A program made the position numbers and the translations under genes. Positions 1 to 9,204 of a stretch of 64,000 nucleotides of DNA are shown here, piece by piece. The notes under the pieces were generated by a model that saw only the letters and a list, made by a program, of their open reading frames with translations, had not been told where the DNA came from and ran no database searches. Source of the DNA: an uncultured Porphyromonadaceae bacterium (GTDB lineage: Bacteria; Bacteroidota; Bacteroidia; Bacteroidales; Muribaculaceae); NCBI GenBank assembly GCA_947573485.1, contig CANPGB010000002.1, positions 1 to 64,000 of the forward strand, written 5' to 3'. How positions within the stretch are numbered: the first letter of the stretch is position 1; the number at the start of each line of letters is the position of its first letter.

Positions 1-64
1 CTTTTTCTGCTCTTATTTGTAGTGCCGTGCAGTGTAATAATCTATGGTTCAAGCCTTAGACGAC

Positions 65-102
65 GGTTGCCGCCTTTCCCGAGGGCGGGAGGGGCGGCAA
101 CC
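65..102. repeat. Inverted repeat downstream of META lipoprotein gene
   Basis: A 10-bp perfect inverted repeat (GGTTGCCGCC at 65-74 and GGCGGCAACC at 93-102) encloses a short GC-rich loop. It lies just past the 3' end of the minus-strand lipoprotein gene, so it could end that transcript, but no T-run follows on either strand. It may instead be an intergenic palindrome. Confidence 0.4.
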
Positions 103-132
103 TATATTCTGGGCGGGGTTATTTTATTTTTT

Positions 133-1053
133 TCAGTTGTTCTCGCTATCGTCGGCGGGGAGGGGTGCTTTTTTGAGAGTGAGAAGCTCTTTGCCTTTGC
201 TGTTAAAGAGGAGAACGGTGTCGGAGTTTTTGCCTGCGACGGCCGAGGCTGTTTCTTCGAGTGAGACGAGTATCGCCTGCTCCTGCTCTATTTTGGGGCA
301 CATCATGCGCGTGCTACCTATATTTGAGAAGTCGATAGCGTTTGATTTTGCGGGGTCAATATAAATCTGCCCGTTAAAGAAGTTGCAACCGGTGTTGCCA
401 TGTATCTTGAGTTCGGCGATGTCGATAAAGAGGTTTGCTTCTTCGTCGTCGATTTTTTTACCGTTGCAAGATGTTATTCGCCAGTTGCCGTTGAGGAACT
501 CCATATTGTGACGGCGGAGTGTCATCATTACATTGCCTTTCTCGTTTTTAAGATAGAGGTATGTTTCCTGACCGATGCGCTTGCAGTCGACGTTGAGTTT
601 GGTAGCGCCGGAGTAAATTGAGCCGATGAGCGCGCTATACTCAACATCGGGGCAATATTTCATAGTTGAGAGTGTGTTTGAGAAGTCGATTTCGCCGGTG
701 CTTTTTATTACGTAGTCACCGTTGATAATGTTGCAGCCGTCGGATGCGTAGAATCGTCCGTTAGAATCGAAGTTAAGGTATGGGGTGTCTTCATCGGCAT
801 TGATGGTTACGTCGCCAACCGAGGCCACGGTCCACTGGCCGCCTGTTAGCTGCTCGCGCGTCGGTTTTGTGCCGAGCTGCCCTGGGGTGGCTTTTTCGCG
901 TTGGTCAGCAGCAGAGGTTTTGCCGGCGTTGACTTCGGTGGCAGTTGCGGGCGAAGATGTTTTATCGGAACCTGTGATGCTTTTTACCATGGAGCATGAA
1001 GCGAAAGCGAGAGAGAGCGCCAGTATGGCTGCGGGTTTTATGTAAAAGTTCAT
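133..1053 (-). CDS. Double META-domain (HslJ-like) lipoprotein
   Basis: The 306-residue product starts at the ATG at 1053, because a lipoprotein signal peptide begins there with lipobox FASC and Cys20; the frame stays open further upstream, but that extension has no signal sequence. Two META repeats follow, at about residues 69-180 and 187-295, each with the typical NGxW, GCN and MxCP elements (SDGCN/TMKYCP and NTGCN/TRMMCP). META proteins such as HslJ are small envelope proteins linked to heat shock or novobiocin resistance; their exact role in Bacteroidales is unknown. A promoter-like TTTG-N21-TACTTTTC lies upstream. The gene is transcribed away from ilvA. The family call is firm, the function is not. 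Confidence 0.85.
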   Translation of the reverse strand: MNFYIKPAAILALSLAFASCSMVKSITGSDKTSSPATATEVNAGKTSAADQREKATPGQLGTKPTREQLTGGQWTVASVGDVTINADEDTPYLNFDSNGRFYASDGCNIINGDYVIKSTGEIDFSNTLSTMKYCPDVEYSALIGSIYSGATKLNVDCKRIGQETYLYLKNEKGNVMMTLRRHNMEFLNGNWRITSCNGKKIDDEEANLFIDIAELKIHGNTGCNFFNGQIYIDPAKSNAIDFSNIGSTRMMCPKIEQEQAILVSLEETASAVAGKNSDTVLLFNSKGKELLTLKKAPLPADDSENN

Positions 1054-1097
1054 ATTATCGGGTTTATGCTTGTTATGATTACTATATATGAAACACG

Positions 1098-1130
1098 GAA
1101 AAGTACCGTTTGTTGCACGCTTGAGACAAA
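1098..1130 (-). promoter_or_regulatory. Promoter of META lipoprotein gene
   Basis: On the minus strand a TTTG (plus 1127-1130) is followed after 21 nt by TACTTTTC (plus 1098-1105). This is one mismatch from the Bacteroidetes consensus TTTG-N19-21-TAnnTTTG. It lies about 45 nt before the start codon at 1053. Confidence 0.45.
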
Positions 1131-1174
1131 GGGAGCGTAAAATTAGCAATAAAAGTTGAAAAAGCAGCTGTTCT

Positions 1175-1206
1175 TTTGTTTGTTTCGCAAGAAAAGGGTA
1201 ATTTTG
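1175..1206 (+). promoter_or_regulatory. Bacteroidetes-type promoter of ilvA
   Basis: TTTG at 1175-1178, a 20-nt spacer, then TAATTTTG at 1199-1206 match the Bacteroidetes primary sigma consensus exactly. The start codon is at 1225, so the leader should be only about 10-15 nt and has no Shine-Dalgarno sequence. Confidence 0.75.
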
Positions 1207-1224
1207 CGATAGCAAAAAATATAT

Positions 1225-2427
1225 ATGGATATGCTTGAAATAAGTGAAATATTCAATGCAGCCGCTGTTCTCAAGGGAGTAGCTCGCACGACTGCGATCA
1301 TACCTGCTCCGAAGCTATGCCCGGGGCTTGACCTTTATCTTAAAACAGAGAATCTTCAGCTGACGGGGTCGTTCAAGCTCCGCGGCGCATATTATAAGAT
1401 ATCGCAGCTCTCTGAAGAGGAGAAGTCGCGCGGAGTGATAGCCTGCTCGGCGGGCAACCATGCACAAGGCGTGGCTCTGGGCGCCACCCACAACGGCATC
1501 AAGGCTCTTATCTGTCTACCTGCGGGAGCGCCTATCTCCAAGATAGAGGCTACGAAGGGCTACGGCGCCGAGGTCTGCCTGGTGCCGGGCGTATATGACG
1601 ACGCCTATGCCAAGGCGCTGGAGCTGCAAAAGGAGCATGGCTACTGCTTTGTGCATCCGTTCGACGACCCGAAGGTTATCGCAGGTCAGGGCACTATAGG
1701 CCTTGAGATACTTGAGCAGATGCCTGATGTGGAGGCTGTGGTTGTGCCTATCGGCGGCGGCGGTCTTATTTCGGGCGTAGCGTTCGCTATAAAGACATTG
1801 CGGCCCGATATCAAGGTGTACGGTGTGCAGTCGTCGGGTGCGCCGTCGATGGCCGAGTCGCTCAAGGAAGGTAAGCTCTGCCACCTGAACGATGTGAGCA
1901 CGATAGCCGACGGCATTGCCGTGAAGGAGCCCGGTGTGAATACTTTCGAGATGTGCAACAAGTACGTAGATGAGGTAGTTACGGTATCTGACGACGAGAT
2001 TGCAGCCGCTATCCTCGCCCTTATCGAGAAGCAGAAGCTTGTGTCGGAGGGCGCGGGCGCCGTATCGGTGGCCGCAGTAATGTTCGGCAAGCTCCCCGTT
2101 GAGGGCAAGAAGACTGTTTGCCTTGTGTCGGGCGGCAACATCGACGTGAATACACTGAGCCGCGTCATCACCCGCGGGCTCAACAAGAGCGGACGCAACT
2201 ATTCGTTTATCATCGACCTCGCCGACAAACCCGGCCAACTCTCGGGTGTGTGCAATGTTGTGGCCGAGCGCGGCGGCAATATCATCTCGGTAACCCACGA
2301 GCGCATCAACTCGAGCACTGCAATCAACGGTTGCTCGATTCGCCTCGAACTCGAGACCCGCGATGCCGCCCACATCGAGGAAATACGCGGAGCACTGACT
2401 GCCGCCGGTTACAAGGTGATGAACTGA
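1225..2427 (+). CDS. ilvA: Threonine ammonia-lyase (threonine deaminase)
   Basis: This is a cytoplasmic PLP enzyme that converts threonine to 2-oxobutyrate and ammonia, the entry to isoleucine synthesis or threonine catabolism. The 400 residues show the PLP lysine K51 in GSFKLRGA, the phosphate-binding loop GGGGLISG at about 177-184, and a C-terminal ACT domain from about 325. A single short ACT domain fits the roughly 400-residue class rather than the 510-residue E. coli IlvA. A second ATG two codons in is an equally possible start. No other ilv gene is nearby, so a catabolic role is possible. A near-perfect promoter lies directly upstream. Confidence 0.93.
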   Translation: MDMLEISEIFNAAAVLKGVARTTAIIPAPKLCPGLDLYLKTENLQLTGSFKLRGAYYKISQLSEEEKSRGVIACSAGNHAQGVALGATHNGIKALICLPAGAPISKIEATKGYGAEVCLVPGVYDDAYAKALELQKEHGYCFVHPFDDPKVIAGQGTIGLEILEQMPDVEAVVVPIGGGGLISGVAFAIKTLRPDIKVYGVQSSGAPSMAESLKEGKLCHLNDVSTIADGIAVKEPGVNTFEMCNKYVDEVVTVSDDEIAAAILALIEKQKLVSEGAGAVSVAAVMFGKLPVEGKKTVCLVSGGNIDVNTLSRVITRGLNKSGRNYSFIIDLADKPGQLSGVCNVVAERGGNIISVTHERINSSTAINGCSIRLELETRDAAHIEEIRGALTAAGYKVMN

Positions 2428-2476
2428 CACATTATTATATATAGTAAAACCAGCCATAATAAGGTAATAATATCCA

Positions 2477-3685
2477 ATGAAAAAAATAATAGCCACCGCC
2501 ATAGCAGCGGCTCTCTGCCCTGCCCTCCACGCCGAAGCTCCTGCCGACAGCGCCAAGACCGACTCAATAGAGCGCTTTGTGTTCACCGATGTAATAAGCC
2601 TGCCGACGACCTCGGTCAAGGACCAGAACAAGTCGGGTACATGCTGGTGCTTTGCGGGCACATCGTTCTTCGAGGATGAGATACTGCGCCAGGGCGGCGA
2701 CAGCCTCGACCTCTCGGAGATGTACACCGTGCGCAAATGCTACGAAGACAAGGCAGAGCGCTTCATACGTCTCTACGGCGAGACGAATTTCGCCGCAGGA
2801 GGTTCGATAATGGATGTACCTTACGTGTGGAAGCGCTATGGCGCTCTGCCCGAGGAGGTGTACAGCGGCCTTCAGTATGGCGAGGAAAAGCATGTGCACG
2901 GCGAGCTCGACGCAGCCCTCTCGGCATACCTCAAGGCTGTTGTCAAGCGCCCCAACAAGAAGCTCTCGACGGCATGGAAGCAAGGCGTGAAAGGTATTCT
3001 CGACGCATACTTCGGCGAGGTGCCCGAGACCTTTGAATACAAGGGCAAGACCTACACTCCGCAGAGCTATGCGGCGTCGCTGCCGATAAAGACAGAGGAT
3101 TACGTGCCTGTAACATCGTTTACTCATCACCCTTACTATGAGACTTTTGCCGTGGAGGTTCCTGACAACTGGCTGTGGGCACAATACTACAATGTACCTC
3201 TCGACGAGCTCAAGGCCATAGTCGACAACTCGCTTGCAAAGGGCTACACAGTGGTATGGGCAGCCGACGTGAGCGAGGGCGGCTTCAAGTGGAACGACGG
3301 TGTGGCTCTCATGCCCAAAGGCAAGAAGGAAGGCGACATGGACGGCACCGAGCTCTCGCGCTGGGTGAAACTCTCCGACAAGGACCGCGCCAACGAGCAG
3401 TTCAATTTCACCGGCCCGGTTGAGGAAATTGAGGTAACGGCAGAGATGCGCCAGGATATGTTCGACCGTCAGGAGACTACAGATGACCACGGTATGGAAA
3501 TTGTAGGCACCGCCACCGACCAGAAGGGCAACCGCTACTACAAGGTGAAGAACTCGTGGGATACAAACCAGATATACGATGGCTTCTTCTATGTATCAGA
3601 GCCTTATTTCCTGGCCAAGACGGTGGATATACTTGTACACCGCGATGCTATACCGGCAGCCACATCCAAGAAACTTAAATTATGA
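2477..3685 (+). CDS. Secreted C1B-family cysteine peptidase (aminopeptidase C / bleomycin hydrolase type)
   Basis: The 402-residue protein opens with a signal peptide (about residues 1-19, ending ALHA), so it is probably exported, unlike cytosolic PepC. The papain-type catalytic set is visible: Q50 with C56 in GTCWCFA, H338 in DDHGME, and N359 in VKNSWD. These spacings match family C1B, whose members remove N-terminal residues from peptides. The TGA stop overlaps the next gene's ATG (ATGA), so the lipoprotein and phosphatase downstream are probably co-transcribed. Oligopeptide degradation in the periplasm is inferred. Confidence 0.88.
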   Translation: MKKIIATAIAAALCPALHAEAPADSAKTDSIERFVFTDVISLPTTSVKDQNKSGTCWCFAGTSFFEDEILRQGGDSLDLSEMYTVRKCYEDKAERFIRLYGETNFAAGGSIMDVPYVWKRYGALPEEVYSGLQYGEEKHVHGELDAALSAYLKAVVKRPNKKLSTAWKQGVKGILDAYFGEVPETFEYKGKTYTPQSYAASLPIKTEDYVPVTSFTHHPYYETFAVEVPDNWLWAQYYNVPLDELKAIVDNSLAKGYTVVWAADVSEGGFKWNDGVALMPKGKKEGDMDGTELSRWVKLSDKDRANEQFNFTGPVEEIEVTAEMRQDMFDRQETTDDHGMEIVGTATDQKGNRYYKVKNSWDTNQIYDGFFYVSEPYFLAKTVDILVHRDAIPAATSKKLKL

Positions 3686-4227
3686 AACTCAACGCGATAG
3701 CAATCGTCGGCCTACTTGGCATGGCAAGCCTTGCCGGGTGCAAGACCACCGAAGCCAACTACCGTGCGGCCTATGAGAAGACCATAGCCGCGCGGCAGGA
3801 GTCGGGCGACAGCATAGAGAACACAATCTATGGCCTTGAGCGCGCCAAAGTAACGACAGGCACCGTGGAGACGACTTCGGGCACTTTCGAGATGCGGTCG
3901 ATGATGGTCAAGGTCACCGACGGCGGCGGAGGCATCCGCGAGCATCTGCGGCAGTATAATGCCGTTGTGGGTCAGTTCAAGCAGCGGTTCAATGCCGAGT
4001 CGCTACGTGAGCGCCTTGTGGACGCCGGTTATGCCGGGGCTTTTATTGTCGAGACGGCCGAGCCTTACTATTACGTAGTGCTCAAATCATCGGGCAACAT
4101 CGACGAGGCAGCCATGGCTATAGCAAAACTCAGGGCCGACGGCAGCTTTGTGATGCGTGAGCCTTGCCCCTTCTTGCTGAACGCGGCACCTCTGTCGCGC
4201 CAGTTCCCAGTACAAAAACGAGGATAA
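3682..4227 (+). CDS. SPOR-domain lipoprotein
   Basis: This 181-residue product starts inside the previous stop codon. It has a lipoprotein signal peptide with lipobox LAGC (Cys20). The segment from about residue 90 to 152 (VVGQFKQRFNAESLRERL, then YYYVVLKSSG) has the pattern of a SPOR domain, which binds denuded peptidoglycan glycan strands. The N-terminal region up to about 80 is helical and charged. Its stop TAA shares one base with the next ATG (TAATG), pointing to translational coupling. A role at the cell wall or septum is inferred from the domain only. Confidence 0.8.
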   Translation: MKLNAIAIVGLLGMASLAGCKTTEANYRAAYEKTIAARQESGDSIENTIYGLERAKVTTGTVETTSGTFEMRSMMVKVTDGGGGIREHLRQYNAVVGQFKQRFNAESLRERLVDAGYAGAFIVETAEPYYYVVLKSSGNIDEAAMAIAKLRADGSFVMREPCPFLLNAAPLSRQFPVQKRG

Positions 4228-4970
4228 TGTTCAATATATTCAAAAAGAAACCCAAAGAGGCCGCCCGGCTATGCTTCAGCACCGACATCCACTGCCATCT
4301 GGTACCGGGTGTTGACGACGGCTCGCCGGATGCAGGCACATCGGTTGACCTTATCGAGAGTATGCAGCGGTGGGGTATCGACACGATTTTCGCGTCGCCC
4401 CACGTTACGCAGAATACTTTCGAGAACAGTATCGACACGATAAGCCCGGCCATGGAGAAGCTCCGCGCCGAGCTTGCCGCCCGTGGCAACACGATAAAGA
4501 TAGGTCACTCGGCGGAGTACCGCATCGACGAGCTTTTCATGCGCCGTCTTGAGGCCAACGAGCTTATGCTGCTGCCCAATAATTTCATACTCATAGAGAA
4601 CTCTTTTCTCCAGGAGCCGTGGAATCTTGACCAGCTTGTGTTTGACCTGCAGGTGCGAGGGCTCAGGCCTATACTGGCGCACCCCGAGCGCTACTCCTAT
4701 TATTATAATAAGAAGGAACGGTATGAGGAGCTGCACAACGCGGGGCTGATGTTCCAAATCAATCTTCTCAGCCTTGCAGGCGCTTACGGCAAAGCCGAGC
4801 GGTCGGTGGCGCGTCACCTCATTGACAAGGGGCTTGTCGATTTTATCGGAACTGATATACACAAACAAAAACATATAGAGGCGATAGAGGCTTATCTGCC
4901 GACCAAGGAGGCGCACAGCGACATGGACGCCCTTCGCGGCCGGGTGATGAACGACACAGCCTTTGCTTGA
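4227..4970 (+). CDS. CpsB/YwqE-type tyrosine-protein phosphatase (PHP domain)
   Basis: The 247-residue protein is a PHP-fold metallo-phosphatase of the CpsB/CapC/YwqE family, which dephosphorylates bacterial tyrosine kinases that control capsule or exopolysaccharide assembly. The metal-binding signature DIHCHLVPGVDDGS (H22, H24) begins the domain; ILAHPERY and the late FIGTDIH motif supply further ligands. The start at 4227 was chosen because it couples to the upstream stop and matches the usual short N-terminus, although the frame is open upstream. No capsule genes are in the window, so the partner kinase must be elsewhere. Confidence 0.9.
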   Translation: MFNIFKKKPKEAARLCFSTDIHCHLVPGVDDGSPDAGTSVDLIESMQRWGIDTIFASPHVTQNTFENSIDTISPAMEKLRAELAARGNTIKIGHSAEYRIDELFMRRLEANELMLLPNNFILIENSFLQEPWNLDQLVFDLQVRGLRPILAHPERYSYYYNKKERYEELHNAGLMFQINLLSLAGAYGKAERSVARHLIDKGLVDFIGTDIHKQKHIEAIEAYLPTKEAHSDMDALRGRVMNDTAFA

Positions 4971-5018
4971 AAAGCAAAGTATTTGCCGCTGCAATGGTGA
5001 AATGTGAGAATTTCTGCG

Positions 5019-5026
5019 TACATTTG
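5019..5026 (+). promoter_or_regulatory. -7 element upstream of korA
   Basis: TACATTTG at 5019-5026 matches TAnnTTTG. No good TTTG -33 box is present at the normal spacing, so this promoter may be activator-dependent or weak. The leader to the ATG at 5099 would be about 65 nt. Confidence 0.4.
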
Positions 5027-5098
5027 CAGCACCGAAAGCAGTGCAATTTCGGACTATACCTCTAAAACACGAAAAACAACTGTAGAAACTGACCTAAA

Positions 5099-6946
5099 AT
5101 GTTGGAAAACACCAATGTAAAGACCCTCGACAAGGTGGTAGTGCGTTTCTCGGGCGACTCCGGCGACGGCATGCAGCTCGCAGGCAACATCTTCACCAAC
5201 GTCTCGGCCGGGCTGGGCAACCAGGTATCGACGTTCCCCGACTATCCCGCCGAAATCCGCGCCCCGCAAGGCTCGCTGGGCGGCGTATCAGGTTTCCAGG
5301 TAAGCGTCGGCACAGGCGTGCACACACCCGGTGACGGCTGCGACGTGCTTATCGCGATGAACGCGGCAGCCCTGAAGACCAACCACCGCTTCCTCAAGCC
5401 CGGCGGCGTGGCTATCATCGACATCGACTCCTTCAAGGAGGCCGACCTCAAGAAAGCCGCCTATACCACTTCCGACCCCGTGGCCGAGCTCGGCATCAAG
5501 GCTCAGGTTGTAGAGGTTCCGGTAACGTCGATGACCAAAGCAGCTCTCGCCGACAGCGGGCTCGACAACAAGAGCATGCTCAAGTGCCGCAATATCTTTG
5601 CACTCGGCCTTGTATGCTGGCTTTTCGACCGTCCTCTTGAGGCGGCACTCCGCCACCTCCGTAATAAATTTGCGAAGAAACCCGCAATCTACGAAGCCAA
5701 TGCCAAGGTTCTGCAGGCAGGCTACGATTACGGGCATAACATACACGCCTCAGTAAGCACCTACCGCATAGAGAGCCCCGACCCCAAACCGGGCGTATAC
5801 ACCGACATCAATGGTAATACGGCCACTGCATGGGGCCTTATCATGGCTTCGGAGAAATGCGGTCGTCCGCTTTTCCTCGGGTCATACCCTATTACTCCTG
5901 CCACTGACATCCTTCACGAACTTGCCAAGCGCAAGGACTTGGGAGTCAAGGCTTGCCAAATGGAAGATGAGATTGCAGGCGTATGCTCGGCAATCGGTGC
6001 CTCATTTGCAGGCGACCTTGCCGTGACTTCCACCTCCGGCCCCGGTCTGGCACTGAAGAGCGAAGGTATCGGTCTTGCCGTAATGGCAGAGCTTCCGCTC
6101 GTTGTAATCGACGTTCAGCGCGGCGGCCCCTCGACCGGCCTCCCCACAAAGACTGAGCAGACCGACCTCATGCAGGCACTCTACGGCCGCAACGGCGAGT
6201 CGCCTCTCGCGGTTGTTGCTCCGGCATCGCCCACCGATTGCTTTACCATGGCTTTCGAGGCTTGCCGCATAGCTATCGAGCACAGCACCCCGGTTATTCT
6301 GCTGAGCGACGCTTTCATAGGCAACGGTGCCTCGGCATGGCGCATACCTACTGCCGACGAATTCCCCACCATAAAGACGCCCGACGTTCCTGCCGATATG
6401 CTTGCCAACGGCAGCTGGCGCCCCTACATGCGCACCGAAAATCTCGGACGCTACTGGCCGATGAGCGGCACCGAAGGCGCACAGCACCGCCTTGGCGGCC
6501 TTGAGAAAGACCAGGTATCGGGAGCTATCTCAACCGACGGTGTGAACCATGAGAAAATGGTCGAACTCCGCCGCGAGAAGATTGCCCGCATAGCCAACGA
6601 TATCCCTGCCGTTGAAGTCATGGGCGATGCCGACAGCGACACTCTGCTCATAGGCTGGGGTGGCACGTACGGTCACCTCCGCACAGCCGCCGAGGAGCTT
6701 TGCCGCATGGGCAAACCGGTGGCTTTCGCCCACTTCCGCTATATCAACCCGCTACCTGCCAATACAGGCGAGGTGCTCGCACGCTACAAGAAAGTGATAG
6801 TAGCCGAGCTTAACACGGGTATGTTTGCCGACTATCTGCAGTGCCGCTTCCCCGAGACACGCATACTGCGCATAAACAAAGTACAGGGTCAGCCTTTCGC
6901 GGTTAGCGAAGTAATGGAGCAGACCGTAAAACTTATGGAGGACTAA
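5099..6946 (+). CDS. korA: 2-oxoacid:ferredoxin oxidoreductase, fused gamma-alpha subunit (KorA type)
   Basis: This 615-residue subunit works with the next gene to oxidatively decarboxylate a 2-oxoacid (2-oxoglutarate is most likely) to the acyl-CoA, reducing ferredoxin. The order is a gamma domain first (about 10-200, with VVRFSGDSGDGMQLAG), then the alpha/pyrimidine-binding domain (about 230-600, with SEKCGRPLFLGSYPITPATDI and the STSGPG loop). This gamma-alpha fusion is typical of KorA in Bacteroidetes. It ends 4 nt before korB and surely forms an operon with it. The role is anaerobic central metabolism; the exact 2-oxoacid cannot be read from sequence. Confidence 0.92.
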   Translation: MLENTNVKTLDKVVVRFSGDSGDGMQLAGNIFTNVSAGLGNQVSTFPDYPAEIRAPQGSLGGVSGFQVSVGTGVHTPGDGCDVLIAMNAAALKTNHRFLKPGGVAIIDIDSFKEADLKKAAYTTSDPVAELGIKAQVVEVPVTSMTKAALADSGLDNKSMLKCRNIFALGLVCWLFDRPLEAALRHLRNKFAKKPAIYEANAKVLQAGYDYGHNIHASVSTYRIESPDPKPGVYTDINGNTATAWGLIMASEKCGRPLFLGSYPITPATDILHELAKRKDLGVKACQMEDEIAGVCSAIGASFAGDLAVTSTSGPGLALKSEGIGLAVMAELPLVVIDVQRGGPSTGLPTKTEQTDLMQALYGRNGESPLAVVAPASPTDCFTMAFEACRIAIEHSTPVILLSDAFIGNGASAWRIPTADEFPTIKTPDVPADMLANGSWRPYMRTENLGRYWPMSGTEGAQHRLGGLEKDQVSGAISTDGVNHEKMVELRREKIARIANDIPAVEVMGDADSDTLLIGWGGTYGHLRTAAEELCRMGKPVAFAHFRYINPLPANTGEVLARYKKVIVAELNTGMFADYLQCRFPETRILRINKVQGQPFAVSEVMEQTVKLMED

Positions 6947-6950
6947 CGCC

Positions 6951-7970
6951 ATGGAAGAAAACAAGACTTTCACCCCGGCCAACTTCAAAAGCGACCAGGC
7001 CGTGCGCTGGTGCCCGGGCTGCGGCGACCACGCCATACTCAACACACTGCACAAGGCCATGGCCGAACTGGGCATAGCGCCTCACATGACCGCCGTTATC
7101 TCGGGTATCGGTTGCTCGTCGCGCCTGCCCTACTACATGAACACCTACGGTTTCCACACCATTCACGGTCGTGCTGCCGCTGTTGCCACAGGCTATAAAG
7201 TTGCCAATCCGGAGATGACCGTATGGCAGATTTCCGGCGACGGCGACGGCCTCGCTATCGGCGGCAATCACTTCATCCACGCCGTGCGCCGCAATGTGGA
7301 CATCAACATAGTGCTCTTCAACAACAAGATTTACGGCTTGACCAAGGGTCAGTACTCGCCTACCAGCGACCGCGGTTTCGTGAGCAAATCGAGCCCCTAC
7401 GGCACTGTTGAAGACCCGTTTATACCCGCCGAGCTCGTGTTTGGCGCCCGCGGCAACTTCTTTGCCCGCAGCATCGATGTTGAGCTTGCCACCTCGCAGG
7501 CAGTGCTCGCTGCGGCCGCCCGTCATAAAGGCACGTCGGTTGTAGAGATTCTGCAGAACTGCGTAATCTTCAACAACGGCATCCACAATGCCATAACCGA
7601 CCGCGAAGTACGCGCTGAGCGCACTATCCTGCTCGAACATGGCAAGAAGATGCTTTTCGGCAAGGAAAAGAACCGCGGCCTTGTGCGCGACGGTTTCCTT
7701 CTGAAAGCAGTTACTGTAGGAGAGGACGGCTATACGCTCGACGATGTGCTCGTTCATGACGCCCATACACCGTCGAATTTCCTCCACCAGCAGCTTGCCA
7801 TGATGGACGGCCTCGGAGAACTTCCGCTCGCCCTTGGTGTAATCCGCGACGTGGCTGCTCCTACCTACGACGAAGGTGTGTCGCAGCAGGTTGAGGAAGT
7901 ACGTGCCAAGAAAGGCTTCTCAACTCTGCGCGACATGATTCTCGCAGGGGAGACCTGGACCGTGGAATAA
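6951..7970 (+). CDS. korB: 2-oxoacid:ferredoxin oxidoreductase, beta subunit (KorB type)
   Basis: The 339-residue beta subunit binds thiamine diphosphate and an iron-sulfur cluster and partners korA. Near the N-terminus, WCPGCGDHAI supplies cluster cysteines. The TPP motif runs from SGDGDGLAIGGNH to the FNNKIYGLTKGQ segment. Length and motifs fit KorB rather than the much larger single-chain pyruvate:ferredoxin oxidoreductase. A strong nested hairpin follows the gene. Confidence 0.93.
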   Translation: MEENKTFTPANFKSDQAVRWCPGCGDHAILNTLHKAMAELGIAPHMTAVISGIGCSSRLPYYMNTYGFHTIHGRAAAVATGYKVANPEMTVWQISGDGDGLAIGGNHFIHAVRRNVDINIVLFNNKIYGLTKGQYSPTSDRGFVSKSSPYGTVEDPFIPAELVFGARGNFFARSIDVELATSQAVLAAAARHKGTSVVEILQNCVIFNNGIHNAITDREVRAERTILLEHGKKMLFGKEKNRGLVRDGFLLKAVTVGEDGYTLDDVLVHDAHTPSNFLHQQLAMMDGLGELPLALGVIRDVAAPTYDEGVSQQVEEVRAKKGFSTLRDMILAGETWTVE

Positions 7971-7973
7971 GAC

Positions 7974-8057
7974 CCGTTACCTCACAAAGAAATATGTTAA
8001 GGAGGCTGTGTGTGAACACAGCCTCCTTCTGTTTCAAGAGCAAGCCCGAGGTAACGG
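7974..8057. terminator. Nested hairpin between convergent korB and hydrolase genes
   Basis: An inner 13-bp perfect stem (7999-8011 with 8016-8028, loop GTGA) is enclosed by an outer 10-bp perfect repeat (7974-7983 with 8048-8057). It lies exactly between two convergent genes and probably terminates both. The T-tract is weak (CTGTTTC on plus). Confidence 0.7.
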
Positions 8058-8060
8058 TGA

Positions 8061-9122
8061 CTATTTCATGTATTGGCGATAGAAAGCGGCGATTTCGTCG
8101 AGCGGAATTATGTCGAGGCGGTCGTAGAGGTCGCAATGGCTTGCACCTTTCACGGTGAGCAGCTGCTTGTTGTCGCCTTTGAGGAGAGCGAAAGTATCCT
8201 TGGCGAAGTAGTAAGAGTGGGCCTTGTCGCCGTGCACAATGAGGACTGCGCTTTCGAGTTCAGAGGCGTACTCGAAGAATTTGAAGTTCATGAAGGGCAT
8301 ACAAGAGGTAGCGTTCCACCCGTCGGTTGAGTTGCCGCTGCGCTCGTGGTAGCCTCGGGGAGTTTTGTAGTAATCGTAATAGTCTTTGACGAACTGCGGA
8401 GCATCGGCAGGCAGAGGGTCAACCACGCCGCCGGCACGTTTGTATGAGCCCGTGCGGTAATCATCGGTGCGTTGGGCGGCCAATGCTGCACGTGCGGCAT
8501 TACGCTTTTCAGCAGAATTGTCGGCATCGAAATAGCCATTTGCCGTCACACGGGTCATATCGTACATGGTAGAGGCTACCGTTGCCTTGATACGCGGGTC
8601 GTTGATAGCGGCTTGAATCGCTATCCCACCCCAGCCGCAGACGCCGAGCACACCCATGCGTGAGGCATCGACACCGGGCTGAACCGAAAGGAAATCGACG
8701 GCAGCAGAAAAGTCCTCGGTATTGATGTCGGGCGATGCAACCCGACGCGGCATGCCTCCACTCTCGCCGGTGAACGAGGGGTCGAAGGCGATTGTAATGA
8801 AGCCGCACAAGGCAAGTTGCTGCGCATAGAGGCCGCTCGACTGCTCTTTTACGGCGCCGAAAGGCCCACTTACGGCAATTGCAGGGAGAGGCTCTGAGGC
8901 GCCGATGGGCGTGTACATATCAGCAGCCAACGTGATTCCGTAGCGATTGACAAAGGTAATTTTGCGGTGCTCTACCCTATCGCTCTTGGGGAAGACTTTA
9001 TCCCATTCGTGAGTCAGTTGCAGCTGCGCGGCAGCGGCAAGAGAAGTGTCGGTATTCATATTCATAACTTCAGCATTTATGGTAATCGCGCCAAAAAGGA
9101 GGGCGCTAATAATCATATTCAT
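8061..9122 (-). CDS. Exported alpha/beta hydrolase with a Cys nucleophile
   Basis: The 353-residue protein starts with a signal peptide (about 1-18). The reading frame also allows a GTG two codons earlier, but the ATG at 9122 is preferred. The fold is alpha/beta hydrolase of the YcjY/dienelactone-hydrolase kind. The nucleophile elbow reads GVCGWGG, so Cys162 replaces the usual Ser; Asp299 (VHGDKAH) and His329 (KGASHCD) complete the likely triad. A Cys nucleophile is also found in dienelactone hydrolase. The gene is divergent from an AraC-type regulator, which probably controls it. The substrate is unknown. Confidence 0.8.
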   Translation of the reverse strand: MNMIISALLFGAITINAEVMNMNTDTSLAAAAQLQLTHEWDKVFPKSDRVEHRKITFVNRYGITLAADMYTPIGASEPLPAIAVSGPFGAVKEQSSGLYAQQLALCGFITIAFDPSFTGESGGMPRRVASPDINTEDFSAAVDFLSVQPGVDASRMGVLGVCGWGGIAIQAAINDPRIKATVASTMYDMTRVTANGYFDADNSAEKRNAARAALAAQRTDDYRTGSYKRAGGVVDPLPADAPQFVKDYYDYYKTPRGYHERSGNSTDGWNATSCMPFMNFKFFEYASELESAVLIVHGDKAHSYYFAKDTFALLKGDNKQLLTVKGASHCDLYDRLDIIPLDEIAAFYRQYMK

Positions 9123-9204
9123 TTTCACGTTGCAAAATTATGGCATGAACTTTATGTGCCACTTACCAAAAACGCTGAAAAGCCCACCATTTTATCCGAT
9201 TTCG

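Noticed and set aside
1516-2736. 406-codon open frame opposite ilvA and the start of the C1B peptidase gene
   Set aside because: It is antisense to two well-supported genes and has no family resemblance; long antisense frames are common in this GC-rich coding DNA.
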